Positions 1-9,755 of a stretch of DNA of 64,000 nt are shown here, in pieces. The notes beneath the pieces are model-generated. The model was not told the DNA's origin. It searched no databases and saw only the letters and a list, made by a program, of their open reading frames with translations. The position numbers were made by a program, and so were the translations under genes. The stretch spans positions 124,001 through 188,000 of the forward strand of contig NZ_JAHHZO010000001.1 in assembly GCF_018760785.1 (NCBI RefSeq), given 5' to 3'. The stretch is from Rhizobium sp. CSW-27. Lineage in GTDB: Bacteria > Pseudomonadota > Alphaproteobacteria > Rhizobiales > Rhizobiaceae. Within the stretch, counting starts at the first letter, position 1. The number at the start of each line of letters is the position of its first letter.

Positions 1-2
1 AG

Positions 3-758
3 GCGACGCCCTCTCCGCAGTTTTATCTGACAGCCCCGGCAGCATGTCCCTACCTTCCCGGTGAGATGGAACGCAAGGTCTTCACCCATCTGGTCGGCCA
101 GCGGGCGACAGAGATGAACGATCTCCTGACGCAGGGCGGTTTCCGCCGATCGCAGAACATTGCCTATCGTCCCGCCTGCGAGGGCTGCCGCGCCTGTGTT
201 TCCGTGCGCATCCTCGCCAATGAATTCGTGCCCAACCGCACCATGCGCAAGCTGATCGCCGCCAATGCCGATCTCGTCGGCACCATGCTGCCGGCCCAGC
301 CCTCCACCGAGCAGTTCGCCCTGTTCCGCCGTTATCTGGACGACCGCCATCCGCGCGGCGGCATGTCCGACATGTCGGCGCTCGACTACGCGATCATGGT
401 GGAGGACACACATGTGAACACGCGCCTCATCGAATATCGCAAGCGGGTGCCCGGCGCCGGGCTCGGCGACCAGCCGAAGGGCGAACTGGTGGCCGTGGCG
501 CTGACCGACCTGATGAGCGACGGCCTCTCCATGGTCTATTCCTTCTTCAACCCGAAGCTCGACCGCCGCTCGCTCGGCACCTTCATGATCCTCGACCACA
601 TTGCCCGCACCCACCAGATGGGCCTGCCGCATGTCTATCTCGGCTACTGGGTGCGCGGCTCGGCCAAGATGCACTACAAGACCCGCTACCAGCCGCAGGA
701 ACACCTGACACCGCGCGGCTGGGAACGCTATAGCGAGGCGGACGACAGCGAGGGTTGA
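3..758 (+). CDS. bpt: Bpt, aspartate/glutamate leucyl-tRNA-protein transferase (5' end outside window)
   Basis: This enzyme transfers leucine from Leu-tRNA to proteins with N-terminal Asp or Glu, marking them for the ClpS/ClpAP N-end-rule pathway in the cytoplasm. The frame is already open at base 3 and reads [20 protein letters not shown] before the first in-window Met at 66, as in rhizobial Bpt. The true start therefore lies upstream of the window, and 66 is an internal Met. The Cys-Pro-Tyr-Leu N-terminal motif, the segment [20 protein letters not shown] and the C-terminal [20 protein letters not shown] are typical of the ATE/Bpt family (about 250 residues). The gene is convergent with parC, with the small toxin-antitoxin pair in between. 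Confidence 0.93.
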   Translation, partial: ATPSPQFYLTAPAACPYLPGEMERKVFTHLVGQRATEMNDLLTQGGFRRSQNIAYRPACEGCRACVSVRILANEFVPNRTMRKLIAANADLVGTMLPAQPSTEQFALFRRYLDDRHPRGGMSDMSALDYAIMVEDTHVNTRLIEYRKRVPGAGLGDQPKGELVAVALTDLMSDGLSMVYSFFNPKLDRRSLGTFMILDHIARTHQMGLPHVYLGYWVRGSAKMHYKTRYQPQEHLTPRGWERYSEADDSEG

Positions 759-779
759 GCGATTGAAGAGTACGGCAAT

Positions 780-806
780 CCATGTTATAACACAGTTGCA
801 ACATGG
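780..806. promoter_or_regulatory. Probable operator of the AbrB/Doc toxin-antitoxin genes
   Basis: CCATGTT at 780-786 is repeated inverted as AACATGG at 800-806. A separate 10-bp perfect palindrome, TGTTATAACA, overlaps the left arm at 783-792. The right arm runs into the GGAG ribosome-binding site (805-808) of the antitoxin, whose ATG is at 816. AbrB/MazE-type antitoxins usually repress their own promoter through palindromes in this place, so autoregulation is the likely role. That is an inference from position and symmetry. Confidence 0.55.
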
Positions 807-815
807 AGCAATCTC

Positions 816-1037
816 ATGAACGTGACCGTTCGCAAGATAGGCAATTCCGAAGGCATCATCATCCCGAAGGAGGTCCTTGATCGCCTGGGCGTGCGCGCTG
901 GCGACACGCTTGAACTGAAGGAAGAAGCAGGTGCTTTGACCATGCGACCAAGCGACGAGGATTTCCAGCGCCAGTTGGCGGCAGCTGAACTGCTGATGGA
1001 AAAGTATAAGGTCGCGTTGAAGAAGCTCGCCGAATGA
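816..1037 (+). CDS. AbrB/MazE-family antitoxin
   Basis: This 73-residue DNA-binding antitoxin has an N-terminal SpoVT/AbrB swapped-hairpin fold: MNVTVRKIGNSEGIIIPKEV, then a Leu-Gly-Val-x-x-Gly-Asp turn. A charged C-terminal tail (about residues 47-73) would wrap the toxin. GGAG lies 7 bases before the ATG. Its last four bases (ATGA) overlap the start of the Doc toxin gene, the usual antitoxin-first order with translational coupling. It probably neutralises the Doc protein and represses the operon through the palindromes just upstream. The family is clear; the pairing with a Doc toxin, which classically goes with Phd, is less common. Confidence 0.85.
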   Translation: MNVTVRKIGNSEGIIIPKEVLDRLGVRAGDTLELKEEAGALTMRPSDEDFQRQLAAAELLMEKYKVALKKLAE

Positions 1038-1435
1038 GCGACGTCCGCTTTCTGTCCAAAGCTCTGATCATCGAACTTCATAAACGACAGATCGCTCGCT
1101 TCGGCGGGGCGGACGGACTACGCGACGTCGGCCTTCTGGAATCGGCCTTGGCGCGTCCGGTCGACCGCAATCTTTACGGAAGCGACAATCTGACCGAACT
1201 GGCCGCAGCCTATCTGTTCGGCCTTGCGAGGAACCATGCTTTCGTCGATGGCAACAAACGTATCGCCATTGTCGCAGCCGGTGTGTTCCTAATGGAGAAC
1301 GGTTTGATGATCGAAGTCACGGATGCGGCGATGTTTTCCTTCGTCATGGCAGTCGCGGCAGGCGAAATTGATGAAGAAGGTTGCATGCAGTTCCTGCGTG
1401 ACCACACGGTACCTTATCCTGCGGCAACGCCATAA
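1034..1435 (+). CDS. doc: Doc/Fic-family death-on-curing toxin
   Basis: This 133-residue Doc-type Fic toxin carries the motif HAFVDGNKR at about residues 68-76. In Doc of phage P1 the same motif phosphorylates elongation factor Tu and stops translation. The N-terminal half (SKALIIELHKRQIARFGG, then GLRDVGLLESAL) is also typical of the Doc subfamily, and the length matches the usual 120-135 residues. The gene starts inside the antitoxin stop codon (ATGA, 1034-1037), and it ends 26 bp before the stop of parC on the other strand. The catalytic motif is complete, so the toxin looks intact. Its target here is assumed by homology. Confidence 0.88.
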   Translation: MSDVRFLSKALIIELHKRQIARFGGADGLRDVGLLESALARPVDRNLYGSDNLTELAAAYLFGLARNHAFVDGNKRIAIVAAGVFLMENGLMIEVTDAAMFSFVMAVAAGEIDEEGCMQFLRDHTVPYPAATP

Positions 1436-1461
1436 TGACATGACCAACTGCCCCTCTGCAC

Positions 1462-3723
1462 TCAGCCGCTGAACTTGCCGCTGCGCGGAAAACCCTTCGG
1501 CACGGTGCGGCCGGCGGTGGCGCGGTCGGCCAGCCATTCGGCCAGTTCGTCCTTGTTGCGGGTGAAGATGCGGCCGGCGCTGTCTTCCCAGGTCAGGCCG
1601 TCGGCCAGCGCGAAACACTTGATGTCGGAAATGCCGCCATCCTTGTAACGCTGCAGGCGCACGCCCTTGCCGCGGGTCATTTCCGGCACCTGCGCCAGGG
1701 GGAAGACCAGCAGCTTGCGGTTTTCACCAACCACCGCCACATGGTCGCCGCTGACGGGCACGAGCAGCTTCGTCTCGTCGGGCATCGACACGTTCATGAT
1801 CTGCTTGCCCTTGCGGGTATTGGCGATCATTTCGCTTTCCGCCACCACGAAGCCGTTGCCGGCGGTGGAGGCGATGATCAGCTTGCGAGCCGGATCATGC
1901 ACGAAGGCGGTCAGCACATCCTGGTCGTTTTCCATGTCGACCATGATGCGGATCGGCTCTCCATGACCGCGTCCGCCCGGCAGCTTGTCGGCGCCGAGCG
2001 TGTAGGCCTTGCCGCCGGTGGTGACGAGCAGCAGCTTGTCGGTGGTCTGGGCCGGGAAGGCGAGCTTCGGTCCGTCGCCTTCCTTGAAGGTGAGGCCGGA
2101 GGTATCGGCGATGTGTCCCTTCAGCGCGCGGATCCAGCCCTTCTGCGAGATGACGACGGTGATCGGTTCCTTCTCGATCATCGCCTGCTGGATGGCCTCG
2201 ACATCGGCATCCGGCGCCTCGGCGAACTGCGTCAGGCGGGCAAACGGCTTGCCACGCCCCTTGGCGAAGGTCTTGCGGACCTCCTTGATCTCGTGCTCGA
2301 TGACCTTCCACTGCTTGTCGTCGGAGGCGAGCAGCGATTCGATCTCGGCCTTTTCCTTGCTGAGATTGTCGAACTCGGTGCGGATCTCGAATTCTTCCAG
2401 CTTGCGCAGATTGCGCAGGCGCATGTTGAGGATCGCGTCCGCCTGCACCTCGGTGAGGTTCCAGCGCGCCATCATCACGCCCTTCGGCTCATCCTCCTCG
2501 CGGATGATGCGGATCACCTCGTCGAGGTTGAGATAGGCGACCAGAAGGCCGCCCAGCACTTCAAGGCGCCGGTCGATGGCGGCGAGCCGGAAGCGCGAAC
2601 GCCGGATCAGCACCTCCTTGCGGTGCTGCAGCCATTCGAGCAGGACCTCGTTCAGCGCCATCACCTTGGGTACGCGCCCCATGGAGAGCACGTTCATGTT
2701 GAGCGGGAAGCGGCTTTCCAGCTCGGTGAGGCGGAACAGCGATTCCATCAGCAGCGTCGCATCGACCGTGCGGCTCTTCGGCACCAGAACGATGCGGATA
2801 TCTTCGGCCGATTCGTCGCGGATGTCTTCCAGCAGCGGCAGCTTGCGGGCCACCAGAAGCTCGGCGATCTTCTCGATCAGCCGCGATTTTTGCACCTGGT
2901 AGGGAATTTCGGTGATGACGATCTGGTAGCCGCCGCGACCCAGATCCTCGGTCTCCCACTTGGCGCGCACGCGAAAACCGCCGCGGCCGGTCCGGTAGGC
3001 CTCGATAATCTGCTCGCGGCTGTCGATGATGATGCCGCCTGTCGGCATATCGGGGCCGGGAATGAATTCGACCAGTTTCTCGATGGAGGCATCGGGATGG
3101 CGGATGAGATGCAGCGCCGCATCGCAGAGTTCATGCGCATTGTGCGGCGGAATGGACGTCGCCATGCCGACGGCGATGCCGGAGGCACCATTTGCCAGCA
3201 GGTTCGGGAAGGCGCCCGGCAGAACCGTCGGTTCCTCGTCCTCCTCGTTGTAGGTGGGGCGGAAATCCACCGCATCCTGGTCGACGCCTTCGAGCAGAAG
3301 GGCCGCGACCTCGGTCATGCGCGCTTCGGTGTAACGATAGGCTGCGGCGCTGTCGCCGTCGATATTGCCGAAATTGCCCTGCCCGTCGACGACCGGATAA
3401 CGCTGCGAGAAATCCTGGGCGAGACGCACCAGCGCGTCATAGACCGACTGGTCGCCATGCGGGTGGAACTTACCGATGACATCGCCGACGATACGGGCAC
3501 ACTTCTTGAAGGCCGAGTTGGGGCGAATACCCATCTCGCTCATGGCGTGGATGATGCGGCGATGCACCGGCTTCAAGCCGTCGCGCACGTCGGGCAGCGC
3601 CCGGTGCATGATGGTCGACAGCGCATAGGCGAGGTAACGCTCTTCCAGCGCCGCCTTCAGGTCGATCGGCAGGATATGGTCGTCGCCGCCGTCGCCGGGC
3701 GGTGGTGTCAGGTTCTGTCCCAT
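1462..3723 (-). CDS. parC: DNA topoisomerase IV subunit A
   Basis: ParC cuts and rejoins DNA as part of topoisomerase IV (with ParE) and unlinks daughter chromosomes. The 753-residue protein has the type IIA winged-helix core, with the active tyrosine at about residue 131 in AYRYTEAR. A coiled-coil tower follows, then a C-terminal beta-pinwheel (about residues 505-740). The quinolone-determining segment reads [20 protein letters not shown]. At the position of the drug-contacting Ser (Ser80 of E. coli ParC, Ser83 of GyrA) it has Gln92. The start at [10 protein letters not shown] gives the expected N-terminus before the conserved [14 protein letters not shown]. ParC rather than GyrA is chosen from length and alphaproteobacterial features. 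Confidence 0.95.
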   Translation of the reverse strand: MGQNLTPPPGDGGDDHILPIDLKAALEERYLAYALSTIMHRALPDVRDGLKPVHRRIIHAMSEMGIRPNSAFKKCARIVGDVIGKFHPHGDQSVYDALVRLAQDFSQRYPVVDGQGNFGNIDGDSAAAYRYTEARMTEVAALLLEGVDQDAVDFRPTYNEEDEEPTVLPGAFPNLLANGASGIAVGMATSIPPHNAHELCDAALHLIRHPDASIEKLVEFIPGPDMPTGGIIIDSREQIIEAYRTGRGGFRVRAKWETEDLGRGGYQIVITEIPYQVQKSRLIEKIAELLVARKLPLLEDIRDESAEDIRIVLVPKSRTVDATLLMESLFRLTELESRFPLNMNVLSMGRVPKVMALNEVLLEWLQHRKEVLIRRSRFRLAAIDRRLEVLGGLLVAYLNLDEVIRIIREEDEPKGVMMARWNLTEVQADAILNMRLRNLRKLEEFEIRTEFDNLSKEKAEIESLLASDDKQWKVIEHEIKEVRKTFAKGRGKPFARLTQFAEAPDADVEAIQQAMIEKEPITVVISQKGWIRALKGHIADTSGLTFKEGDGPKLAFPAQTTDKLLLVTTGGKAYTLGADKLPGGRGHGEPIRIMVDMENDQDVLTAFVHDPARKLIIASTAGNGFVVAESEMIANTRKGKQIMNVSMPDETKLLVPVSGDHVAVVGENRKLLVFPLAQVPEMTRGKGVRLQRYKDGGISDIKCFALADGLTWEDSAGRIFTRNKDELAEWLADRATAGRTVPKGFPRSGKFSG

Positions 3724-3909
3724 GCCGCATTGCTACCGGAAAGGCGAATTGCGGGCAAGAAAAGCCGCCAAACCGCCTGTGGATGAAGGCCTGCGGCGGG
3801 CACGCAGGCCGATTTTTTGTGATCCGCAGGCCGTGGACCTTTAACGGAGAGCGCCTATAAGTGTTGAGAAATACAACCAAGGCCAAGCTGAGCCGCCTGG
3901 AGGACACCG

Positions 3910-5097
3910 ATGACCCTTTTTCGTTCAACCCGCACCCTGCTAGCCGGCTGCATGCTGGCGCTGGCCGCAGCACCGGCCTGGGCACTGGACGGCACCGACC
4001 TTCTGAACAAGATCACCGCAGCCGCCAATCTCGAGCCCGCCAATCTGGCCGTCACCGGCATCGACGTCTCGGGCGAGCGAGTCACGCTGAAGGGCCTGTC
4101 GGTCGGCGAAGGCAGTGGCGATCGGCTGACCGTGGGCGATGTGGTGCTGGACGGGGTGACGGAAGAGGCCGACGGCAGCTATGCTATCGAAAAGGTCTCC
4201 TTCCCGGACGTGAACATCACCGAGGACACGACGCAGATCACCGCCTCCGACATGTATCTCGCCGACGTGGTCGTTCCGGCCGATGCCAGCGCCGGAACCA
4301 TCGATTCGATGCTGTTCTACGGCGAGGCCCATATGGGGCCGATGCAGATGACCGCCGCCGGACAGCAGGTGCTGGCGGTCCGCGAGGTCTCGGTGACCAT
4401 GGACCGGCATCAGGACAAGCCGGGCATCCGCTTTGACGGAACCATCGACGGCGTTGCCGCCAATCTTTCCACCATCGATGACGTGCAGACGCGCGACGCA
4501 CTGGAAAGTCTCGGCCTGACGAAGATCGACGGCAAGATCACCATGCAGGGCGACTGGGAAGCCGAAAGCGGAACCGTCGAGGTGAGCGAATATGCCTTCG
4601 ACTTCGCCAATATCGGCCGGCTCGACATCACCGGCAGCCTGTCCGGCTACACGCCCGCCTTCATCAAGGCCGTGCAGGAAACCACCCGCACGCTGCAGGA
4701 AAACCCGAACAAGGAAGCCGCCCAGCAGGCGCAGATGTTCGCCATCTTCGGCCTGCTGCAGCAGTTGAGCTTCAACCAGGCACAGATCCGCTTCGACGAT
4801 TCCGGCATCACGAACCGGGCGCTTGCCTTCAGCGGCAAGAAGCAGGGCGTGTCTGCCGACCAGATGGCGCTGATGGTCAAGGGAGCGGCGCCGCTCGTCG
4901 TGGCGCAGTGGAACATTCCGTCCCTGCAGAACAGCCTGTCGAAGGCCATCACCGCCTTCATCGACAATCCGCGCAACTTCACCATTACTGCCGAGCCGAA
5001 GGAACCGGTGCCCTTCCCGCTGATCCTCGGCGCAGCCCAGTCGGCACCGAACACGCTGCCGGACATTCTCGGCGTCAGCGTTTCGGCCAACGAATAG
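3910..5097 (+). CDS. Secreted protein of unknown function, repetitive beta structure
   Basis: This 395-residue protein starts with a clear Sec signal peptide (MTLFRSTRTLLAGCMLALAA, cleavage probably after the Ala-Trp-Ala near residue 25). A strong GGAGG precedes the ATG by 7 bases. The mature part is rich in alternating beta-strand patterns such as NLAVTGIDVSGERVTLKGL and YAFDFANIGRLDITGSLSG. These recall AsmA-like or YdgA-like periplasmic repeat proteins, but I do not recognise a named family. It is probably periplasmic. It stands alone on the plus strand, divergent from parC and convergent with the GGDEF-EAL gene, so neighbours give no functional hint. Confidence 0.8.
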   Translation: MTLFRSTRTLLAGCMLALAAAPAWALDGTDLLNKITAAANLEPANLAVTGIDVSGERVTLKGLSVGEGSGDRLTVGDVVLDGVTEEADGSYAIEKVSFPDVNITEDTTQITASDMYLADVVVPADASAGTIDSMLFYGEAHMGPMQMTAAGQQVLAVREVSVTMDRHQDKPGIRFDGTIDGVAANLSTIDDVQTRDALESLGLTKIDGKITMQGDWEAESGTVEVSEYAFDFANIGRLDITGSLSGYTPAFIKAVQETTRTLQENPNKEAAQQAQMFAIFGLLQQLSFNQAQIRFDDSGITNRALAFSGKKQGVSADQMALMVKGAAPLVVAQWNIPSLQNSLSKAITAFIDNPRNFTITAEPKEPVPFPLILGAAQSAPNTLPDILGVSVSANE

Positions 5098-5112
5098 CCG
5101 CAAGGCGGCCGG

Positions 5113-5135
5113 GGCCCGCTTCGCCGGGGCGGGCC
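5113..5135. terminator. Hairpin between two convergent genes, possible terminator
   Basis: GGCCCGC (5113-5119) and GCGGGCC (5129-5135) form a perfect 7-bp stem in the 38-bp gap between the secreted-protein gene and the GGDEF-EAL gene. Neither side has a U-tract, so it is a weak terminator candidate at best. Confidence 0.35.
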
Positions 5136-7217
5136 TCAGGCAACCCCGAGCGCCAGCGTGCGCAGCGCGCCGGCCACCTCGCTCTGGCGCCGCAGCATGG
5201 CATCCAGTTCACCGACCGGCATCGGCCGGCCATAGAGAAATCCCTGCAGTTCGTGGCAGCCATGGGCAAAGGCCCAGTCGGCCGCGACCTGTGTCTCGAT
5301 GCCTTCCGCCACGATCCGCACCTGCATGAAATTGCACATGTCGATGACGAGCCTGAGGATCTGCTCGTTGCGTGGCAGGCCGCCGATCAGGCTGCGATCG
5401 ATCTTGATGCAGTCGACGGCCATCTCGTTGAGGCGGGCGAGATTGGAATAGCCGGTGCCGAAATCATCGATGGCGATCCGCACGCCGAGCGCACGCACCT
5501 GCTCCAGGTTCTCGTGCACCACCGGATTGCTCTCCAGCAGCAGCGTTTCGGTCAGCTCCAGTTCGAGCCGGTCCGGATCGACGCAGTAGCAGGCCAGCAG
5601 CCTTCGAACGAGCGCGGCAAATTCCACCTCGCACAGCTGGCGTAGCGAAACATTCACCGATATCGCGAGATCGAATCCCTGCTGTGCCCAGATGCGCTGC
5701 TGGCGCAGGGCCTGCTCAAGGATCGATGCGCCGATCTGGGAGATAAGGCCGGCCTTTTCCGCCAGAGGAATGAATTCACAGGGCGAGACAAGCCCGCGCT
5801 CCGGATGGTTCCAGCGCGCCAGCGCCTCGACGGCGACGATCCGCCCCGCGCCCGCCGCGCAGCGCGGCTGGTAGTACGGCTCGATCTGTCCGCGCCGCAG
5901 CGCCTCGCGCAGGTCCGCCAGAAGCTCCATGCCGTCATCGTTGCGGCTGCGCATGCGCTCGTCATAGATCCGGTACTGGTTGCGCCCGGCGGCCTTCGCC
6001 TCGTACATCGCCAGATCCGCCTTCTGCATCAGAAGCTGCGGATCGCTGCCCTGCTCGGGAAAACGGGCAATGCCGATGCTCGGCGTGACCATCAGCCGGC
6101 GCCGCTCCGCCTGCACCGGCAATGCCAGCTGCGCCAGGATGCGACCGGCGAGATCCTCGATGCGGCCCGCCTCGTGCGGCTCCTCCGCCGCCAGAAACAG
6201 GAATTCGTCGCCGCCGAGCCGCACCACGGCATCATGCCGGCCGCGCAGTTCAAAGAGCCGGCGGGCCACCTCCATCAGCACCGCATCGCCCTGCAGATGG
6301 CCGAGCGTGTCGTTGATGGCCTTGAACTGGTCGAGATCGATGAACAGCACGCCGATGCCGGCCCCGGTCTCCTCGGCCCGCTTCACCAGCCCTTCGAACA
6401 GCAAGGGCATGGCCAGCCGGTTCGGCAGGCCGGTCAGCGGGTCGTGATGGGCGCGCGAATGGGCCAGCGCCTCGGCCTCCTTCAGCTCGCTGACATCGGT
6501 TTCGCTGATGAGAATCGACGGCTGGCCGGACGCCGGATCGTGGCAGGCGCGCGCCGTCAGCTCGTGCCAGCGCACGCCGCGCGAGGTATAGACTTCGGCA
6601 ATCAGGCTCACCTCGCCGGTTGCGCCGACGCCGGAAAGCAGCGCCTGGCAATCCTCCTCCCGGACGAACCTGCGGGCGAGCTGGTCGTGATTGGCATCGA
6701 AACTGGCACGGGCAGCCGGATTGCAGTACAGCGTGCGGCCGCTACGGTCATGCAGGGAGATCATCAGCTGGGTGTGCAGCAGCGCGTCGGCGCTGCGCAG
6801 CGCCTCCGGCTGCTGGCCAGCCTCCTCCCGCCCCTCGCAGAGCATGGCCATGCGCCCGTCATCCAGCGCGATCCCGCTGAAGCGCACGCGCAGGGGACGC
6901 GGCACGCCGCGTGGATAAAGCGTCCACATTTCGGTGAAGGTCGCATCGCGCTCGACAAAATCGGCCTGGTACTGCTTCAGGCGGCGCTCAACGGCAGGCG
7001 ACATGCCCTGCTTCAGATCGCGGGCATAAAGCTCTTCCGGCGTTTCGGCCACCCACAGGTCCAGCGCCGCCGCATTGGCCCAGACGACCCGGCCGTGATC
7101 GATGTCGAACACCCAGACTGCCGTGCTCAACCGCTCCAGCACCCAGCGGCTCCTGGCGGCAAGACCCGCCGCGAAGCCGGGTGGCGGAGGCGCCGCGCGG
7201 GCGATGCCCTCGCTCAT
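5136..7217 (-). CDS. PAS-GGDEF-EAL cyclic-di-GMP signalling protein
   Basis: This cytoplasmic protein of about 693 residues has two PAS-like regions (about residues 30-130 and 165-255), a GGDEF domain (about 260-425) and an EAL domain (about 435-680). GGDEF is intact (RLGGDEFLFL). The EAL domain keeps its catalytic residues: VEALARW, LELELTE, IDDFGTGYSNL, IKIDRSLI and VAEGIET. Both cyclase and phosphodiesterase activity are therefore possible. The RxxD inhibitory site before GGDEF is not intact (GRHD). The ATG at 7217 overlaps the GST stop as ATGA; a second ATG at 7226 is also possible. No membrane segment is seen. PAS ligands cannot be told from sequence. Confidence 0.92.
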   Translation of the reverse strand: MSEGIARAAPPPPGFAAGLAARSRWVLERLSTAVWVFDIDHGRVVWANAAALDLWVAETPEELYARDLKQGMSPAVERRLKQYQADFVERDATFTEMWTLYPRGVPRPLRVRFSGIALDDGRMAMLCEGREEAGQQPEALRSADALLHTQLMISLHDRSGRTLYCNPAARASFDANHDQLARRFVREEDCQALLSGVGATGEVSLIAEVYTSRGVRWHELTARACHDPASGQPSILISETDVSELKEAEALAHSRAHHDPLTGLPNRLAMPLLFEGLVKRAEETGAGIGVLFIDLDQFKAINDTLGHLQGDAVLMEVARRLFELRGRHDAVVRLGGDEFLFLAAEEPHEAGRIEDLAGRILAQLALPVQAERRRLMVTPSIGIARFPEQGSDPQLLMQKADLAMYEAKAAGRNQYRIYDERMRSRNDDGMELLADLREALRRGQIEPYYQPRCAAGAGRIVAVEALARWNHPERGLVSPCEFIPLAEKAGLISQIGASILEQALRQQRIWAQQGFDLAISVNVSLRQLCEVEFAALVRRLLACYCVDPDRLELELTETLLLESNPVVHENLEQVRALGVRIAIDDFGTGYSNLARLNEMAVDCIKIDRSLIGGLPRNEQILRLVIDMCNFMQVRIVAEGIETQVAADWAFAHGCHELQGFLYGRPMPVGELDAMLRRQSEVAGALRTLALGVA

Positions 7218-7861
7218 GCAGCACATCCGCTCGAAAAGGGCGTGGCGCTGGCGCAGAGCGCGGAGAGCGGCACATGGCCCGGCTGCTGGCGCACACGCTC
7301 CATCCAGGTACAGACGGAGGGAAAGGCCTGCAGGTCGATCCCCGCCTCGTCGCCCACATGCACATAACCGTAAAGCGCGATGTCGGTGATGCCGTAGCGA
7401 TCGCCCAGCATGTAGTCATGACCCGCCAGGTGCGCATCGAGCGTGGCAAGACCGGCGCGGGCCTTGTCCTGCCACGCGGCGATCTCCGCCTCGCGCCCCC
7501 GGCCAAGATGCGGCGCGATATGGCCGAGGAAGCGGGCCGGCGAAATGTTCGGCTCAAGCTTCGACTGTTCGAAAAACATCCACTGCAGGCTCCTGGCACG
7601 ATCGAGCGCGCTGCCCGGCATCAGATGCGAGCCCTCGGCGATCAGCCAGAGCATGGCATTGGACTCCCCGATGCCCACGCCCTCCTCCGTCACGAGATAG
7701 GGAACGGCACCGGCCGGATTGATGCGGCGGAACGCTTCGCCGCGGGTCTCCCCCTTCAGCACATCAACCTCAAGTACAGAAAACGCGATATCAAGCTGAC
7801 ACAAAGTCAGGAACGGCTTGAAGCAGTTTCCCGACCCTCTCGTGGCGTAAAGCATGTACAT
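7214..7861 (-). CDS. Glutathione S-transferase family protein
   Basis: This 215-residue soluble enzyme has an N-terminal thioredoxin fold (about residues 1-80) with the cis-proline segment NPAGAVPYLV and the glutathione-gamma-glutamyl site GESNAMLW. A helical C-terminal domain follows, with the N-capping region YGITDIALYGYVHVG. The family conjugates or reduces substrates with glutathione; the substrate here is unknown. Its TGA overlaps the ATG of the downstream GGDEF-EAL gene, so the two are probably co-transcribed and translationally coupled. That is an unusual partnership for a second-messenger enzyme. Confidence 0.9.
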   Translation of the reverse strand: MYMLYATRGSGNCFKPFLTLCQLDIAFSVLEVDVLKGETRGEAFRRINPAGAVPYLVTEEGVGIGESNAMLWLIAEGSHLMPGSALDRARSLQWMFFEQSKLEPNISPARFLGHIAPHLGRGREAEIAAWQDKARAGLATLDAHLAGHDYMLGDRYGITDIALYGYVHVGDEAGIDLQAFPSVCTWMERVRQQPGHVPLSALCASATPFSSGCAA

Positions 7862-8011
7862 CCGAAAACCCTCTCCTCCGAGAACGTCTTACGTTACGCC
7901 GGGCAGGATTGAAAAACCGTTGCGGAAAACCTTCGGGTACGACCGAGCCTTGCCGGCATATCCTCACACCGGCAAAAGATTTTGGCAACTTTTTTCAGAA
8001 TCCGGCAAAAT

Positions 8012-8046
8012 GCCCTTCCGCGGGCCCCTGCGGGGCGCGGAAGGGC
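8012..8046 (-). terminator. Rho-independent terminator of the SulP gene
   Basis: GCCCTTCCGCG (8012-8022) pairs perfectly with CGCGGAAGGGC (8036-8046). On the minus strand the stem is followed by ATTTTG. It lies 9 bases past the stop of the SulP transporter gene. Confidence 0.7.
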
Positions 8047-8054
8047 CTCAGGGC

Positions 8055-9533
8055 TCAGTGAACCGCCGCACCCAGCGCGGCATGCTCCTTGTCGTGCAGC
8101 GCATAGCGATCGATCATGCGGCTGCTCGCCTCGTTCAGCCCCCGCACCTCCACCTCGACACCGTGACGACGGAACTTCAGCACCACCTGATCCAGCGCGC
8201 CGACGGCGGAAATGTCCCACAGATGCGCCTCGGAAACGTCGATGGTGACCGTTTGAAGGGTTTCGGCGAAATCGAAAGCGGCAATGAAGCCTTCCGTCGA
8301 GGCAAAAAAGATCTCGCCATCCACGCGATAGGTCCGGTGGCCGCCATCAAGCGTCGAACGGACGTGGAAGAGGTTCGCCACCTTGCCGGCAAAAAAGATG
8401 CCGGAGAGCAGCACGCCGGCCAGAACACCGAGCGAGAGATCGTGGGTCGCGACCACCGTGACGACGGTTGCCAGCATGACGATCGAGGAGGAGAGCGGGT
8501 TGCTCTTCAGCTCCGGGATCGAACGCCAGGAAAAGGTGCCGATCGACACCATGATCATGATCGCGACAAGGGCTGCCATCGGGATGATTTTTACGACGTC
8601 GTCCAGCACAAGGATCAGAAAGAGCAGGAAGGCGCCCGCCACGAAGGTGGACAGGCGGCCCCTGCCGCCGGACGAGACGTTGATGACCGACTGGCCGATC
8701 ATCGCACAGCCGCCCATGCCGCCGATCAGGCCGGAGGCAATGTTGCTGGCGCCCTGGCCAATGCATTCCTGGCTCTTGCTGCTCGTCGTGTCCGTCATGT
8801 CATCGACGATGCGGGCCGTCAGCAGCGATTCCAGCAGGCCGACGGCGGCCAGTGCCGCGGAATAGGGAAAGATGATCTGCAGCGTTTCCCAGGTCAGCGG
8901 CACCTGCGGCAGGGCAAATATCGGCAGGCTGGACGGCAGCTCACCGAGATCGCCGACGGTGCGCAGATCGAGCCCACCATAGAGCGAGACGAGCGTCAGC
9001 ACGACAATGGCGACGAGCGGCGACGGGATGACCTTCGTGACATAGGGAAACAGGTAGATGATCGCGAGACCGGCGGCGATCATCACATAGGTGGCGACCG
9101 GCACACCGATCAGTTCCGGCAGCTGCGCCATGAAGATCAGGATCGCCAGTGCATTGACGAAACCCGTCATCACCGATTTCGACACGAAGCGCATGACGCG
9201 GCCGAGCTTGGCAAGGCCGGCCAGAATCTGCAGGAGCCCCATCAGCAGCGTGGCGGCAAACAGATATTGCAGGCCATGCTCCTTGACGAGCGTGACCATC
9301 AGGACGGCGGTGGCAGCGGTTGCCGCCGAGATCATGCCGGGACGCCCGCCGGTGAAGGCGGAGACGCAGGCAATCGCAAAGGAAGCGAACAGGCCGACCT
9401 TCGGATCGACGCCGGCAATCACGGAAAAACCGATGGCTTCCGGAATGAGCGCCAGCGCGACGACGATACCGGAGAGAATGTCGCCCCGAATGTTGGAAAA
9501 CCATTCGCGGCGATAGGTGGAAAGAGACATCAT
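8055..9533 (-). CDS. SulP family inorganic anion transporter with STAS domain
   Basis: This inner-membrane protein of about 492 residues belongs to the SulP/SLC26 family (sulfate, bicarbonate or other anions). The N-terminal two thirds hold the transmembrane core. It opens with [20 protein letters not shown], then [20 protein letters not shown], the family's conserved regions. A cytosolic STAS domain occupies about residues 380-490 ([20 protein letters not shown]). The open frame extends to a TTG at 9551, but ATGs at 9533 and 9530 lead straight into [16 protein letters not shown], the usual beginning. It is a monocistronic gene with its own terminator. The anion carried cannot be read from sequence. 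Confidence 0.9.
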   Translation of the reverse strand: MMSLSTYRREWFSNIRGDILSGIVVALALIPEAIGFSVIAGVDPKVGLFASFAIACVSAFTGGRPGMISAATAATAVLMVTLVKEHGLQYLFAATLLMGLLQILAGLAKLGRVMRFVSKSVMTGFVNALAILIFMAQLPELIGVPVATYVMIAAGLAIIYLFPYVTKVIPSPLVAIVVLTLVSLYGGLDLRTVGDLGELPSSLPIFALPQVPLTWETLQIIFPYSAALAAVGLLESLLTARIVDDMTDTTSSKSQECIGQGASNIASGLIGGMGGCAMIGQSVINVSSGGRGRLSTFVAGAFLLFLILVLDDVVKIIPMAALVAIMIMVSIGTFSWRSIPELKSNPLSSSIVMLATVVTVVATHDLSLGVLAGVLLSGIFFAGKVANLFHVRSTLDGGHRTYRVDGEIFFASTEGFIAAFDFAETLQTVTIDVSEAHLWDISAVGALDQVVLKFRRHGVEVEVRGLNEASSRMIDRYALHDKEHAALGAAVH

Positions 9534-9755
9534 TGGGGGTTCAATTCGCAAAAGGTGCGCATCGGCCGGGAGAACATATCCAGGTCAAACGGGCAGATGC
9601 TTTGCGTTGTCCGGCGGATCGGCGGCCGGAAGAGCCACCCGGGGATCGCACCCGGGTCCTTGTGATGTCTTGCTCTTAGCCAATAAAATGCTGCGACGCA
9701 ATGAAAAGGCCGGCAGACGCGGGTGCAACCTCGCCGCCAGCCTCATCCAGTCCGA

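Noticed and set aside
1741..3786. 681-codon open frame on the plus strand opposite parC
   Set aside because: It mirrors parC exactly, has no family features, and is Asp/His/Arg-rich as expected for the antisense of a GC-rich gene.
7862..8011. Possible short gene between the GST and SulP genes
   Set aside because: Open frames here lack a ribosome-binding site and codon pattern; the region holds the GST promoter and the SulP terminator.
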